A DNA stretch of 64,000 nucleotides from Cyathus striatus (Eukaryota > Basidiomycota > Agaricomycetes > Agaricales > Nidulariaceae): contig JAOVFP010000016.1 of the NCBI GenBank assembly GCA_025738555.1, positions 3,224,001-3,288,000 on the forward strand, read 5' to 3'. This document shows positions 1 to 12,928 of the stretch, piece by piece. The notes beneath the pieces were generated by a model. The model saw only the letters and a program-made list of their open reading frames with translations. It was not told the origin of the DNA and made no database searches. The first letter of the stretch is position 1. Every line of letters starts with the position of its first letter. A program made the position numbers and the translations under genes.

Positions 1-929
1 AGTGATAAAAAGTGAGATTTTAGGCGGCGGACCAAAATAGGTGGAACAGCAACTATTTGCCCATTCCGTAGCTAGGTAGGAAGAGATCAAGAATGAGGCC
101 TTGGTCGGACAAATCAAAGCTAGAAATGACTATACCTTCCCATACCTTAAGGAGCGTGTGTGTAGAGACATGGCCCCATCTGCAAAGAACGCCTGTACCT
201 CGGCCACAAGAAGATCCCCTTCCTCAAAAAAGTTACGCATTTGGAGTTCATCACTCTCCAGTTTTCTCCGCTACAGTCGCATGGCATGAAATTAGCCAAA
301 TCTTTGCAAGCGTCCGATTAACATAGCCAATGTACCTGTATACCTCCAGGAAGATTGACAGAAGACAACATTAGCACGGCGTCCTGTCGGGAATTGGCAT
401 CTACTTTCCAGCGTTTCGGCTGCACCTAGGAACCGCAAGTTAATCCCCGTCACAAGGCACTATCATAAGTCGAGAGAAAACTTTGTGACATACCTCTGTA
501 ATGCGACCGACCACAAGATCTCCGACTTCGGGATTGTATCTGCAGTAATGCGAGTCATGATGAGCGACATATGCCATAGGAAACGTCGGGCTGATTTCAT
601 ACCGCGTTCGAATAGCTCGGACGGTGACCAGCTTGTTCACCCGTTCGATGGTTCCTGCAACCGATGAGATAACTTCTTCGTTGTTTACATATGTTCCGTG
701 ACCACTGTCTCACCTGTCGTCAGATGCAATACGATATTTCAAATGCAACGGAGTGGTCCCACCGCATAAAGGCTTGCGAAGACGTGAGTGTTTCACCAGG
801 GTATGTGAGTCGGGATCCGCCTGTCTCGAGAAGGTCGAAGTCGTCAAGGTCCATGAGAGCTTCATCTGGGTGCTTTGTGGTTGGATAGATATCGTCCGTC
901 TGTACGGGGAACGAGCTGAAAGAGATCAT
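1..929 (-). CDS. RRP4: Exosome complex subunit Rrp4 (EXOSC2), 3' end cut by window edge
   Basis: Non-catalytic cap subunit of the RNA exosome, which binds RNA above the 9-subunit ring for 3'-5' processing and decay in nucleus and cytoplasm. Reading the minus strand from the ATG at 929, five introns splice to give the family signature in order: a [18 protein letters not shown] block, [61 protein letters not shown], then [10 protein letters not shown] and [12 protein letters not shown], which is the S1 domain leading into KH. Introns lie near 762-705, 620-550, 493-430, 350-276 and 130-75. The reading frame is still open at base 1, so the C-terminal KH part lies outside. An in-frame TTG lies 12 codons upstream, but the first ATG is at 929. 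I am confident of the family; exact splice sites are by eye. Confidence 0.9.
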
Positions 930-2447
930 AGCCTTTAAGATTTTGTCGGAGGCGGAAGAAACCAAGTCGAAAGTTGGTGCGCGGTGCGCGGTTACTTATG
1001 GGGTTAGGGTTTGTCACAACGATCAGATATTTATAACTATAAATAAATGCGATAAATTTACTTCACTTTATAACTGCTGCAATGTCAAGTAGACATCTAC
1101 CAAGTTCTAAACTTCTCACTGAGGCCGAGAACACTACTTGTTCTTTCACTTGACTTTTGCTTGATTATCTTGTGCCTCAAAGCTTCCTGATGTTCTTCCA
1201 GCATTCAGGACAGTGATGATCGCCTGAGTCCTCCTAAGTATCCCTGATCATCATGACGATGTCTACGCGCGTCTAACGTGTATACTTAGATGCGCAGATT
1301 TACGTTGGCTAAATGAATGGACCTAGTCCCAAGGCCTCAGATCCGACATATCAAATTCATCCAGACGATTGATATCTGCTCTCTCAGTGTGCAGGTTACC
1401 AGGATAATATGGGCCATTTCAGCAGCAAGTCTCTCGAATAATCCTTTGGCTTCTCAATAGTTCTCAACTGCTTCCGAAACATAATAAGTAACCCACCGAA
1501 ACCTTAAGAACCTCGCGAGTCGCGATGTTTGCCTAATGAGGCATGTTCGCCGCTGATTGTTAGTCCGAGTGTCACGGATTATAGGAAGCGCAACAATATT
1601 TATACTGTGTGCCGGTGAGCATTCGCTAGCGTTGATTGTATTGGCTGCCCACGCAGATACAACCAGGATACTCTTAAGTTCACATTTTACAGCATCCGAC
1701 GGATCAGTTGTGAAAGAAGCAAAATATTTTAAATTCGTCATGGCGCAGAACAAGAGCCTCGACACTTTCTTTCTGAAAAGACAAACATTCTTTGGAGCAT
1801 GCTGCCTCATTCCGGAGTACACGTGCTGTCGTACTGCTTTCTCCAGGAACAAATGGCTGCATGCATGGTGATGGAGACTTGTCAGATGCTACACCCAAGG
1901 TGTTTATGTCGCTTATTTAGAACACTGGCAGATTGGAGTTACCTTCAGCTCCTTGTACCTAGGGGACGGCGTTTCGGAAACATCATTTTTGAGTCATCGC
2001 GGGTCAAATGTTGTTGATAGGAAGACAATCGTAAGTTAACAGTTCCACGAGCACGACATTTTGCAATTAGGAGCCAACCACATGATTCATTCCAGGGACT
2101 TGTATGATGATTTCCGCCTTCGGCGAACGGTACTTGATTTGGCATATCACAAGGTGGACAGACAAGATAGCGACATTCCAGTCATTTAGTACTACTCTAT
2201 TTACTCTATCGAACAGCTTGGTATGTGCCAAGTATTAAATATAGTGACTTTGCAAATGGGAAGAGGGTAAAAGAAATAGGAGTGGGTATGCTACAGTGTT
2301 GTCAGAAACGTATGGAGAGGAACAGCGTCTGTCAATAAATGCTTGTCTATGATACTAAGGGGAGGATTTTGCTGGCCGAGAGAAAACGTTAGCATATTGG
2401 GACATGATCCGAGCTTTTAGGCGTGATTTACTTACTGTTACCAACAT
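930..2447. other. Intergenic, no supported gene
   Basis: About 1.5 kb between the Rrp4 start and the end of the MYND gene. Overlapping open frames on both strands around 1450-1870 show no domain I recognise and no clear exon structure. The first 150 bases must hold the Rrp4 promoter. Confidence 0.5.
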
Positions 2448-3197
2448 CTACTTGTAGGCGAGGAAGTACGCTGAGAGAGCGGGGAGATCGTTTGATCCAG
2501 CGTCTGAGTATCCCTGCCGTCTTGAACCGTTAAATTTAAGGACGACCACAGGCCCACACCAAGGTTTAGGGGCAGCACCAGAAGTAATATGGTATATGGC
2601 GCGGTTCACAGGCGCGCTCTTTTGAAGTGCGGTGGGAGAATACCAGAGATGAAGTGGGAACCGCAGGGGCTCGCCGTTAAGGCCCTGTGTCAGCACGATG
2701 CTCTCGGCTTGGCCGTCTGCGAAGTGTCCTTGGACTAGTGGTATAGGGCACATTCCCTGAGAAGGTTTGTGTGATGGGCGGCAACTGATAGATATAATCC
2801 GCGGACGCTCTGTAGACAGGGCCCTTGATTGTTAGCATGGGCGATGGAGTAACGTGGTACTCCGTACCAACCTTCTTCCGGAGAAAACAGAATGGCAGAG
2901 ACAGTGATGTACTGTGGTTCAGCCGGCGGAGGTGTCGCAATCATGTTGACGTTGTAGCCAGCAGGAGGATTTTGCTGAGAAACGGCGGGAATACATTCTC
3001 TGCGGTGTCGCGGCCAATCCTTTAAACGATATAGTGAGTGCCAGGAAGTCGCGCCTTGGAAGGTTCCCAAGTGGTAAACTCACGCTATGAAGATGTTCTG
3101 TAGAGCAATACCACGCGCTCTGGCAGCGACTGCACCACATTGAGGTTGACCTGCAGCAGAGGGTGCAAGGGTGGTTGATGACTGGCATACCGTTCAT
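2448..3197 (-). CDS. MYND-type zinc finger protein, 207 aa
   Basis: Three exons (3197-3084, 3019-2872, 2809-2448) join in phase to give 207 residues. The N-terminal 60 residues are a MYND zinc finger: paired CTLC, WCSRC, WYCSTEH and a distal WPRHRREC across the first intron, supplying the Cys/His zinc ligands. MYND fingers bind proline-rich peptides, often in chromatin or signalling proteins. The C-terminal part (FPLHLWYSP, PVNRAIYHITSG, GPVVVLKFNGSRRQGY, DLPALSAYFL) looks like the conserved tail of a small MYND family common in mushroom-forming fungi. Partner and function are unknown. The gene is divergent from Y14, with starts about 980 bp apart. Confidence 0.85.
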
Positions 3198-4175
3198 GGT
3201 GTTTAGACAATGGATGCTAAGGTCTAGTAATGTAGAGGTGACGAAGTAATGGAAAAGTGCAGGAAATGGATGTAAGTCGCTTGCCCTTTAATGTAAACGG
3301 GAAAAGCCTGATCGGACCGAGCAAAGGTAGAGAAAGTGGGCAGCGTTTGAGTTGATGTTGAAACGGTAAAACATCTCGGTCGTTTCCCAAACCGCGATTT
3401 TGTGTCGGTTCAGGTACGAGTCACTACATCGGGATCAAATTAGGAAATGAACACAAGCTCGCATCAGTTTGCGAATCACTAGTCGAGCCCACTTGATCAC
3501 CAACAATGGGCCAACAACTCAGCTTGCCCTGGGCTCGGATCTGACCAGGATTCTCGACGAGTGGCATCCCTGAAGATGTTAACGCTCGGGACGTCAGAGA
3601 TATCTGCAGACAAGGAAGTCGCGTACTAAACGCTTTATCGGAAAACGCTTGTAAAAGCGATCTTCATCGCCTCTGTCTTTTGCTTCCTCAACCAACCGGT
3701 GTAATACCCTTGATTGTCATGGTTATGAGGTAAAGTTTCCCCGCAAAGGATAGTTCAAACTCGCTCGTTGTTCCACGCCAAAGGCGGCTGGCTCTTTTTG
3801 TCTTGAGCAGAATGCAAAGCCTTTGTGGTTAAGCGTCATTGTAAAAACTAAATACAGCACTACTTAGCGCTATTATTCTGTACGAAGGGGCGGCGCTCAT
3901 TCCTTGAGACTTGGTGAGGCAGGTGTCAGCGCTGTCTTTCAACCTCGTTTCACCATGGTGGGGGACTAGTAGAAGCGGCGGCCAAGGCCCAAGGGGGACG
4001 TCCGGCTATCAATGGCGGTATCGGCACCGAGTTTGGGTATTCGCCGGACACCTCCGGAGTGCGGTGCTAATGCCGGAGTTGCAACATTTGACGGCCGGCT
4101 TGTGCTTACGTAAACCAAAGATTTTGGATGCTCAACCGTCACACTTCTTGTCACGCTTAGTCTATAACCAACACT
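3198..4175. other. Divergent intergenic region between MYND gene and Y14
   Basis: No convincing exon. The open frame from 3911 toward 4600 arises because the Y14 exons and introns happen to lack stops in another frame. A short ATG frame at 3506 stops after 12 codons and may be a relic. Must contain both promoters. Confidence 0.5.
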
Positions 4176-4906
4176 ATGTCGGACGATGGGATGAATATCG
4201 ACGATGGTACGTAACTCTTTCTGCCCTTGCTACGACGTTGTTAATCTTTTTATTTACAGTGGAGGCAGGAGGTGCCATTAGAAGACGCGGTAGAGGCTTC
4301 CAAAACACAGGCGAGTCACAGTTGTATCACCAACTTGAGCAATGTTCACTTACTATCGTCTGTCCCTATCTTTCAGGGAGCAATGATGCCCCTACGACAG
4401 CAGATGCTACATATGACCGTGTGGAGACCGCGCAGGCCAAGGATGCTGATACCAGAGCAGCCCGATGTGCGTACATCAATCATGCAATGATACTTGTTCC
4501 ACATATTAACCCCGCCGATAGCTGTAGAAGGGTGGATTGTCCTTGTTACCAATGTCCACGAGGAAGCGACCGAAGAGGAGGTACAGGACAAGTTTGCTGA
4601 GTTTGGTGAAATCAAGAATCTACACCTCAACCTGGACAGACGAACGGGCTATGTGAAGGTGAGTCATATGTCGCTCATGCTCCGTGAATCTTCGTTGACA
4701 ACGATTTGACGCATTGATAGGGATATGCCCTGGTGGAATATGAGACGATGGCAGAAGCACAGGCGGCAATCGATGGCGCGTCGGGCACACAGCTGTTAGA
4801 ACAGGTCATCCAATGTGACTACGCATTTGTTCGACCACCGCCTTCAGGACCCAAAAAGGGGAGAGGACCGCGAGGAAGGAGCGCTAGTCCAAGCAGACGT
4901 AGGTAG
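4176..4906 (+). CDS. Y14: Y14 / RBM8A, exon junction complex RNA-binding protein
   Basis: Core exon-junction-complex protein that pairs with Mago nashi and marks spliced mRNAs. Five exons (4176-4206, 4260-4310, 4377-4466, 4522-4658, 4721-4906) give 164 aa, close to human RBM8A (174 aa). Visible features are a basic RRRGRGF stretch, then [20 protein letters not shown] opening a single RRM, the RNP1-region [14 protein letters not shown], and an arginine/serine tail ([13 protein letters not shown]). In this family the RRM face is used to bind Mago rather than RNA. Intron 2 (4311-4376) starts with GC (GCGAGT), a GC-AG intron; the other three are GT-AG. The ATG at 4176 is the first in frame and matches the short acidic N-terminus of the family. 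Very confident. Confidence 0.95.
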
Positions 4907-5286
4907 AATATGGCTAATACTACTTTTTGAGACCTTGTCATGTCGAGACGCGTACCCCTTCTACACTGTCGCCATTGTTGATTGATTTGCAGTGACATTC
5001 CAACCCGCCCATTTGTTCCAGTGTACACATAATACGATTATCTGCTTAAGAGTCAGAGTGACTGCGAATGCGAAGTTTTACAAAACAAAAGTCTGTTAGT
5101 AGTACAGGTTACATCTGTTTGAGCGCTTGAGTGATCTGTGTAAAAATCAACAAAAGTTGTTTATACAATCAACTTTTCGCACGTGGTCTACCTTCGCCTT
5201 GTCTCACCTTCGAGCCCCACTTCTACCAACCCTTTGCCAACAGACTCCCCTCACTCTCGACTTTCTTCATATTTCCGCGTTTTTCA
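4907..5286. other. Y14 3' flank and promoter of the chromodomain gene
   Basis: 380 bp between two co-directional genes. Pyrimidine-rich stretches and several TC/CT tracts just upstream of 5287 look like a fungal promoter/5' UTR. Nothing else seen. Confidence 0.5.
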
Positions 5287-6323
5287 ATGGCTAGAGCAAA
5301 ACCTCGTTCAGGAACTGCGGGCAGCGAGCGCTCAGCTAGTGAATCTAAGGCAGAAAAGGCCACTAAAGTTGTTTCTGACGAGGAGAACGAAGATGGAGAA
5401 GAGGACGGCTCAGAGTACGAGATAGAAGAGATTATTGACGCGAAACGTGGCGTCTATCCAGATGTACGTCTCCAGCTCGACAAATCTCTTCTACACACGT
5501 TATAAACGCGACTTACCGATGATTCTAGGGACGAATGGCCTACTTCGTCAAATGGAAAGGCTACGACGTCAGCGAGAACAGCTGGGTGGACGAAAAGGAC
5601 GCTGTGTACGTTTTTTGCGCTTTTTTCTGTAATATGCACGTTTTCTGACACCGACTGTGTTTAGGGGAGCGGTTGAGCTTGTGGAAGACTACTGGAAGAA
5701 GCAGCAACAGAAGAAGAATCGCAAATCCATAGGCGCGGATACGAAATCTAGGAAACCGCGAAAGTCTGCTGTCGAGTCCACTGTTGATTCTGAGGAAGGA
5801 ACTCCGGCACCCAAGAAACGTGGTCGCAAGTCGAATGTTCCCAAGGCAGACTCGGACGGAGAAAAGGAACCAGAGGAAGATAGGTCGGTTAAAAAGCCCC
5901 GCAAAAATCTATCTGCAGCTGAGAAGAAAGCTGCTGCGAGTAAGAAGGCTGCATCAGAGGAGATGGAAGTTGATGAGGAAGCTCCTCCAGTAGGAAATAT
6001 GAAGAAATACATGAATACGAAGAATTGGGAAGAGCTTGTCAGCACCATTGACACTGTTGAGCGTGTCGACGATAACCTTTATGTATATTTCACCTTGTAA
6101 GCTGAGATATAGTATCTGCATTCTCGACCAACTAATGTCTCTTCAACAGATCTACCGGTGAGCAAGTCAGGGAGACATCCGAGATATGTGGCGAACGTTT
6201 CCCTCGTAAAGTATGTGTTCAAATAAGTTATCGTGCCTGATTGACCTTAACCCCTCTCAGATGCTTAAATTCTACGAAAACAACCTTCGATGGAGAACAG
6301 CCGACGAAATGCAGGAGGCATGA
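5287..6323 (+). CDS. HP1-like protein: chromodomain plus chromoshadow domain, 269 aa
   Basis: Heterochromatin protein 1 / Swi6 family, which reads methylated histone H3K9 and dimerises to compact chromatin. Five exons (5287-5463, 5529-5605, 5665-6096, 6150-6210, 6261-6323) give 269 aa. After an acidic N-terminus come the chromodomain, about residues 45-95 (EYEIEEIIDAKRG, YFVKWKGYD, ENSWVDE, with the aromatic cage residues Y, W and W/Y visible), then a long basic, lysine-rich hinge with PKKRGRKS and PRKSAVES motifs. The C-terminal chromoshadow domain (NWEELVSTIDTVE, LYVYFTLSTGEQV, FPRKMLKFYENNLRW) follows. The last two exons are short and splice cleanly. Length and order match HP1/Swi6. It lies co-directional and 380 bp after Y14. 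Confidence 0.93.
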
Positions 6324-9300
6324 ATACCATTACCTTGTATCGGCTCTTCTATTCCAGTTCTACTTGGTATATAAATTTGATGTGTCTTATTGCTCATACC
6401 GTTCTGTAGCCGATTTGTCGTATACATAGTTTGCCGCAACTTCGATATCTTTTGGTACTACTTATCATCTTTCTTATCTCTCACCGAAATGTATTCACTT
6501 GTTCGTAGCCCTCCGAGGAGTTTTATCTCGCCGGACCCGTCGTTAACGCTGCACCGAAAGACGGGTTGCGTAGTCGAACCTCTGAGTCTGCATATCTGCG
6601 TTTCCGGCCCCGCAGCCGATATTAAAACTACTCGAACTACTCATGAACCGGTTCAAAAGAACTTTTCCGACCCGTTCGTGTTCTCTTCCGTACGTCTTGC
6701 AGGGCTCGATTAAATCCGAGACCGTATTACAAAATATTACAAATGGCTTATGTTCACACCTAGATTTCCTCCACGATAGTCTGCAAAGATAGCTAACCGC
6801 CCTGACAGAAATAGCCCAGCAAAACAACCCCACTTATGTTTTGATGGACTTGGTCACCGACATGTCAACAGCTTTTATCTTGTCTTGACCGTATTCTCCA
6901 GCGTTCTGCTTTCTTTCTTCACACGTAAACTGGCAGGTACACCACTAATCAATCATTGAGCCAAGTCTCGACATCGCATTGATTCAATGTTGGCATTTTC
7001 CTATACTAGCTCATCTAGGGAATACCCCGACTCGGGCTGCCCTGAACAGGTAGAATAAAATTGTTCTCACCTCTAGTGCGCAGTCGGTAAGGTGATCCGA
7101 CCTATTCTAAGTAAGTGGTGACTGAGGAGTAGATACTTCAGCGGTATGACTAAATGATGGTATGATATCTCACGCACGATCTCCATGATGGAAGCTTATC
7201 GAAGGACTGACCACCATGTTCATCACATTGCTAGAATTTACGGTGGTACGTACACAAAACCTGACAAAGGCATTCATTCTTTCGGTAGGATTGTCTGACG
7301 AAGTTCAATTCCTTCTTGTGCTCAATGATCGTTATACTTGAATTCTAGGGTCGCATCGCTCTGAACATTTGGATCATCTGTGATTACGCGATTCAGATTG
7401 GGGAATCTGGCGAGGTGCGCGCTTCCCTTGTAATTGCCTGGTCCGACACCCGCCACAGACTGCCTCGAGCAACGTGGAACTTGCGTGGAACAGATCCGTG
7501 TTGTGCTTGGACGAGACAACTTCCTAGGGACGGCCATGCTTTCGTAGTTATGCTAAGGAATTAAGAAGCGGTTAGTGCCAGCCTGCCAGGACTGCTTAAT
7601 TCATAGCGTCATCTATAGCTGGAGTCTAAATTGGGCCTTTCGCGTTAAGGTACCGTTGACTTAGTTATCCGCTTTTAATGATGAACTTGAAGATCTTCAA
7701 AACTCTATAGTCATGCGAATGTCACATTCATCTCTTCACTTTTCTACTAGCAGCTTAGCCTTTGAATGTTCCGCTATATACGTGCCTGAGAAGGGATGTA
7801 ATAGTTATCCGAATAAGCAATGGAAAACCCAGTATGTAAACAATGATAGAACTCACTGTGTGATATTCTGAATTCATGTGCCTTGCTCTCGCGAGGAAGG
7901 GCTTCAACTTGAAGGCCATTTTGAATTGGCGGATTCTCGTGAGAAGCTTGAAGTCTCCTAATTCTGAGACTCGAATACGCCACACTCTCTCTCTCTTCCC
8001 CCTTCGAGTTAGGATCAAACAATTGATGTGCAGGAATGTTGGACTTTCCCCTTAGTTGAGCTGTTGCTAGGACAAATTTGTTTTTCCTCCACACGAATCC
8101 TCGAGCGCCCCATCATTTACGACTCGCGTTTCACCCAAGATGTGGGATCTTTCTATCCAACAAAGTCAACCGATAAGGCTGGATAAAACTCGAGCTAGGG
8201 AATTGGTAGGGAAGGTACTGACTGAGAACCTCGTGGCGGCGATCCACAATTCACCCTCTCAAGCGAGAAGTAGATACCGGGATTCCTAATGGTGAAGTGA
8301 GAGATCCGTTGATTCCAGGCAAAGGATCGAAGAAGCGTAAATGTAGGGCCACTATGGTCCAAGAGGATTCGGGACTGTCGGCCTGGAATACGCTCGAAGC
8401 GTAGTGCTGCGTGTTGCTGGATTTGCTTCACATTGGATCCGCGCGCTGATCTTTGTCTGCTCATGTGTACAACTGCGCAGGGCGTCGTCAAGTCTATTGC
8501 ATTCCTGATTTCAAGTATGAGAATTTCTTGAATAACATGTCATGGTAATGAAACACTGACTTTGGTTTCTGACATCTACCGAAATAAGGCAGAATACATT
8601 CCCGTAAGTTGGCCCTCACCGTTCAGATTTCTCGCGCAATATTCGTGCATTCATTTTTGGACTACTAGTGAATTTAGCCAACTTTTACATTTGTATATGT
8701 ATACTGCGCGTAATTGAGGTCAGAGTCAGCGAAATCTGCCATGGCAGTCAGTGGCAAGCAACACTCAGAACTTGAAGCAGAAGCAGAATCAAAATCAAAA
8801 TCACTGGACTACCGTTTCATCAATAGAAACAAGTAATAACTACTTTTAAGTACTTTAAAAGTAAGTATTTCTTGAACACCTACTTATTCCAAAGTGATTC
8901 CAAGAATTTCCCCCAACGTACTATTCAAATTTCAGAGATTCTAAGCTAAAATGACATCCCCAGGCACATAACTTTAGTTGTATAGACAGCAATACTTAGA
9001 ATATCATAGTAGACCTGAGTTGACTCTACTAACTTGTTACTTGTAGTAGTAAGTACTTAGTGGTGTACAACTGTGGATACCCAGCCAGAGCCTCCCGGAG
9101 CCCCACCAGGCTGCAGCCAAACAAAGCAACGTGTCACACCAGTGTGACTCAACACTTGAACGAAGACCAAACGAAGATTGTTCGAAACTGCGTCGTCGAA
9201 CCAGCAAACTTCGGTTCTGCAAATGATCTGTTCGCAAAAAAAATCGCAGTTAGAATTGTGCTGCATGTCTACTGGCGCCGGGCACGAACCATGAACGACT

Positions 9301-9826
9301 AAGTATGTGCTTATTATCCTTTTATGCCCATAGGTTGTCCAAGATAAATCCTCCCTCCCTTCTCAGGCTGCTGTGTGTCGCTGATCACTTCTCTTGAACT
9401 TGGATATCCATTTTACTCACATTTCTGCGGGCCAGGCGCCTATCCATCTTTCTCTCTGGAAAATCTACAGAAAGACTTTTCATCAACAGAGTACGAAACA
9501 GTCCGATCCGCAAGAAGCTGCTGCGTTGAAGCTACAACGCGTAATGCATTTAGATTTTGTTGTTTATTTTTATATTCTCTTTCTGGACCTACCATTCCAC
9601 ATGCAAAGGACCGGCGTATCCCGCCTTCTTGATCTGCGGAGTGCAGTTTCATCCCGTCCTTGACATCGTCACGTTCCGTTCATTATCCGTCCAGGTCGTC
9701 CGGAAGTCGACAATCCCATGATCATCGTGTAAAGCATAACAGCTTAATGTTATGTATCGAGATGTTAAAGCCGCAGTAACAAATATTTGGGCCTTTGGTT
9801 CACAAGCTACATTGTATTGACTGGTT
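6324..9826. other. Gene-poor region, no supported gene
   Basis: About 3.5 kb without an exon series or domain I can support on either strand. Open frames (for example minus strand near 7755-8094 and plus strand near 9375-9663) are short, unconnected and of no recognisable family. Text is moderately AT-rich and looks like decayed intergenic or transposon-derived DNA. Confidence 0.5.
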
Positions 9827-10021
9827 TTCAGATTGAATCTTCTATACTTTTAAAGGTACTTGTGGTTCTTTGGACTGGTTTCCTGACGTCCCTTGCCCAC
9901 GGTAGTTCGCATCCCAGGGCGTTCAGATTTAATCTTCTGCAATGTAGAAAGGTGTTTGTGTTTTTTTCGACTGGTTTTACATTAATAATATTCATTGCCC
10001 ACAATAGTTCGTATACCAGGG
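9827..10021 (+). repeat. Imperfect tandem duplication, period about 95 bp
   Basis: Two adjacent diverged copies, 9827-9921 and 9922-10021. Both begin TTCAGATT(G/T)AATCTTCT. Both share GTACTTGTGGTT / GTGTTTGTGTTT, (G/C)ACTGGTTT, TTGCCCAC(G/A)(G/A)TAGTTCG and end in CCAGGGC. The long open frame over this stretch is best explained by the repeat, not by a gene. Confidence 0.65.
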
Positions 10022-12928
10022 CAAACGTCCCAACAGAGGGTATGAGCGGCGTGCATCAGGCTCTTCAGATTTTGAAGCTACTAGTGGGTTGGTATTTGAA
10101 GCTTCGAGCACCTCAATCGAGTATTCCCGAAATTTCCATCAAATCGTTTCAGCAAAGCTCTCAAACTCGATTCGTACCAGGTCGATTTACTAGAGGGGGA
10201 CTACCCGAACTACAAGTGGCTCATAGTTTTCCCAATCTTCCTACTAAGTACACTAAAAAACAACAAAGCAAAACCTGGCTAAATCCAAGTATCTGTAACA
10301 TTCCAAGAGTAACTATTCTCTACAGAGTATATATTAAACGGATTTAGAACGGGAAGAAGCCACGATGTCAGGTAAAGTATTCTGTTCCACGGTAATTATT
10401 CTTTCGTGATGTCGACGAAATGAGAACCTATAACAACTTATAACATGGCAGGACTCCGATCTAGCTGTTTGATGTCAAGGTTGAGAATGATGTGCATTAC
10501 TGTGGATAACGTGCAACCGACCTTTCCTTTAACCAATATTTAGAGAAGAAGCCACCGCACATATAATCAACATCCGCATTTTTATGCATACGATTGTACA
10601 AATAGGCTGAGGGACATTCCGGGCGAGATCATTCTGATTCTTCGAGAATTATTCGTGTTCGATCCTGGATCCGCGCGAAAACCCTTGATAAAGTCACGGA
10701 GAAGATCCTCGATAGGCTAATACAGTTCTCAGCAATATGCATCAAGATTCCAGAGGATTGAAAGATGTTGGTATTGAAGAAGGTCTGACTTCATCGAGGA
10801 TGAACTTTCGGGAGTCCTTTCTGCAGCTCATTAGTATGTTTTCGTCTTCCACTACATTCTGGTGAGAAGGAGAGTGACTCCTCAAAGCTCGAATGCAAAG
10901 TGGTATTCAAACTTTTTCGGTCGACGAAATATCGAAAATAAACTGCACCTTTAACTACATAGGAAGTAACACCTTTATATGGATTAATGAAATAAATAAG
11001 TAACAAAATTGAGGAACCCTTCGCACAGAGGCTACGCAGACTCCCTACGACAGGTGTGCATTCTTAGTTCAATTCGAGCGCCAAGTGTTTCCTGTGATAT
11101 TAATACGGTTGAACCGGGTGAGTGTATAATTTAGCAATACTCCTGGATATGCTACATGGTGAAGCACATGGTAGAATATGGAAACACCTCGCCCACCAGC
11201 GTGCTATTCCATCCCCCTAACTTCGGTACATGCCCAAGAGAGGGGTCGAATTCGCGGCCGCGAATCTATCGTTAAGCAACATTCTTGAAACCATTTATTT
11301 TTTTGAAGAAAGGACACTTCAATGTTCAAACTGGTACCAACTCCAAAGGAAGGAAGGCAGTACTAACTTTGTTGCACGTCTAAGAGGTGTTCCGTGGTGT
11401 CCAAGACTTCAAGCTTCAAGTATTAAACCTTGCTACATAAAGCTCACTGCATTATGTAGAATTTGAGAAGAGAATAGCAGTGGGTGGATGTCATGAAACT
11501 GACGAATTTTTTTTAGCGGTATCCTCTGAGGCTGGATTCGAGGTCAAAAAATCAAGTGCACAAGTAACAGTGGTGGTAACACACTTGTAACACACCGTCC
11601 AGCGAGGTGATTGATGGCTGTGATAGTTAGCTTGTCCACCGTAAACAAGGGTTAGTGGCGCAGACGATTTAACACAGGATATAAATAATAGTATAACCTT
11701 ATGGTCGCACACTACTACCATCCACTATATCCATCGTTGTGCTCTACATATCCAAGTCCCACTTTTAAAATTAAATCCTCCTATTCCAGTAAGGAACGAA
11801 CTAAAATTTTACGTTCTTAACTAACTAGTTACCAACCCCAACTTCAAGTCTTCGAGTACTTAAGCCTTCGTGGATTCAAGTCAAATATTAACGTCAACAC
11901 TGGAGTATCAGTACTCAGTACTCAGTAACAACAGTAAAGTACATTTTATCAGTAGAACACAAGTACGTATGGAACTCGCGTTTCGATTCAAAGATACCAG
12001 TGCATACTACTCAATTTATGATCCTGTACGTGGTTTGATTGAAGATGTTTTTTTTCTTCTTTTTCGAATTGTAATACAAACAAGGGCGTATGAACCAGAT
12101 GATAGATTTACAAGAGGAGGTCTGATTCTGACCCTTTGCAAACTCGGCCTTTCTATAAACATTTGACGGGAGGTATTTTTTGTTCTTAAACCATCGTATC
12201 AGTCAATCTGCATTCGACATTGCGTTTCGATTCAGAGATGGAACAAGTAAATATGTACGATCTCTGCTGTGTTCCATAGGACGACATATATGTACCATAT
12301 TTTTTTGACCTGTTCTGACTTATCGTATTATCCAAGTAGCTGTGAGAACCAGACAGCAAATAGTTAGATTTTTTCTATCTAATCAATCTATAATACACCA
12401 CCCAAATCCAGAGTAATTACAACCAAAACCAAAACCTGAAGATAAGAAAGAAATAAGTATATATGAATTAAAATCTATCGACCTTTTTCAAGGAAACCGA
12501 ATAGATCCAACAAGAAATAAGTGGAGTAAGAAATAAAAGTGGAGTGGGGGTAGTAGGGGTATGAACATTCTAATAAACCGTTCAATTGTAACCATGAAGG
12601 AGTTCAAAAGTCAAAATGGTATGAAGAGTACAACACACACACAACGACCATGGGTGGAACCGAAAGTTACGCAAGCCTTGGGTAAGGTCCCATTTTAATC
12701 ATGGAACAAGCCGAGACAGGAGATAGGATCGAATCCAACGAGGGCGAGGAAAGGAAGTGGAAAAGAACGATGCAATGATACGATGTAGATGGAGTGAGCA
12801 ACGGGCGCTGGTATAGCCCGAGGTTTCGTGAAAGTGTGGGGAGGGCGGGAAATCGGAAATGAGAGTCGGGTGGTGCGAGGGGGGGGGGGGAGAAGATGGG
12901 GCAATGAAAATAAACTCCAAATCACCCC
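10022..12928. other. AT-rich region with degenerate dispersed repeats
   Basis: No gene supported. Short related blocks recur: GCGTTTCGATTCA(A/G)AGAT near 11978 and 12221, and a GATTTAC(T/A)AGAGG(G/A)GG block near 10184 and 12107, suggesting old copies of one element. A run of 11-12 G lies near 12880. The last few hundred bases are the 3' flank of the IDO gene. Confidence 0.4.

Noticed and set aside
5689..6054. 121-codon minus-strand frame with Phe/Ser-rich text
   Set aside because: Mirror image of the Lys/Glu-rich hinge of the HP1-like gene.
9787..10347. 186-codon open frame on the plus strand
   Set aside because: It runs through an imperfect 95-bp tandem duplication, has no family resemblance and no splice context; length is explained by repeat and AT composition.
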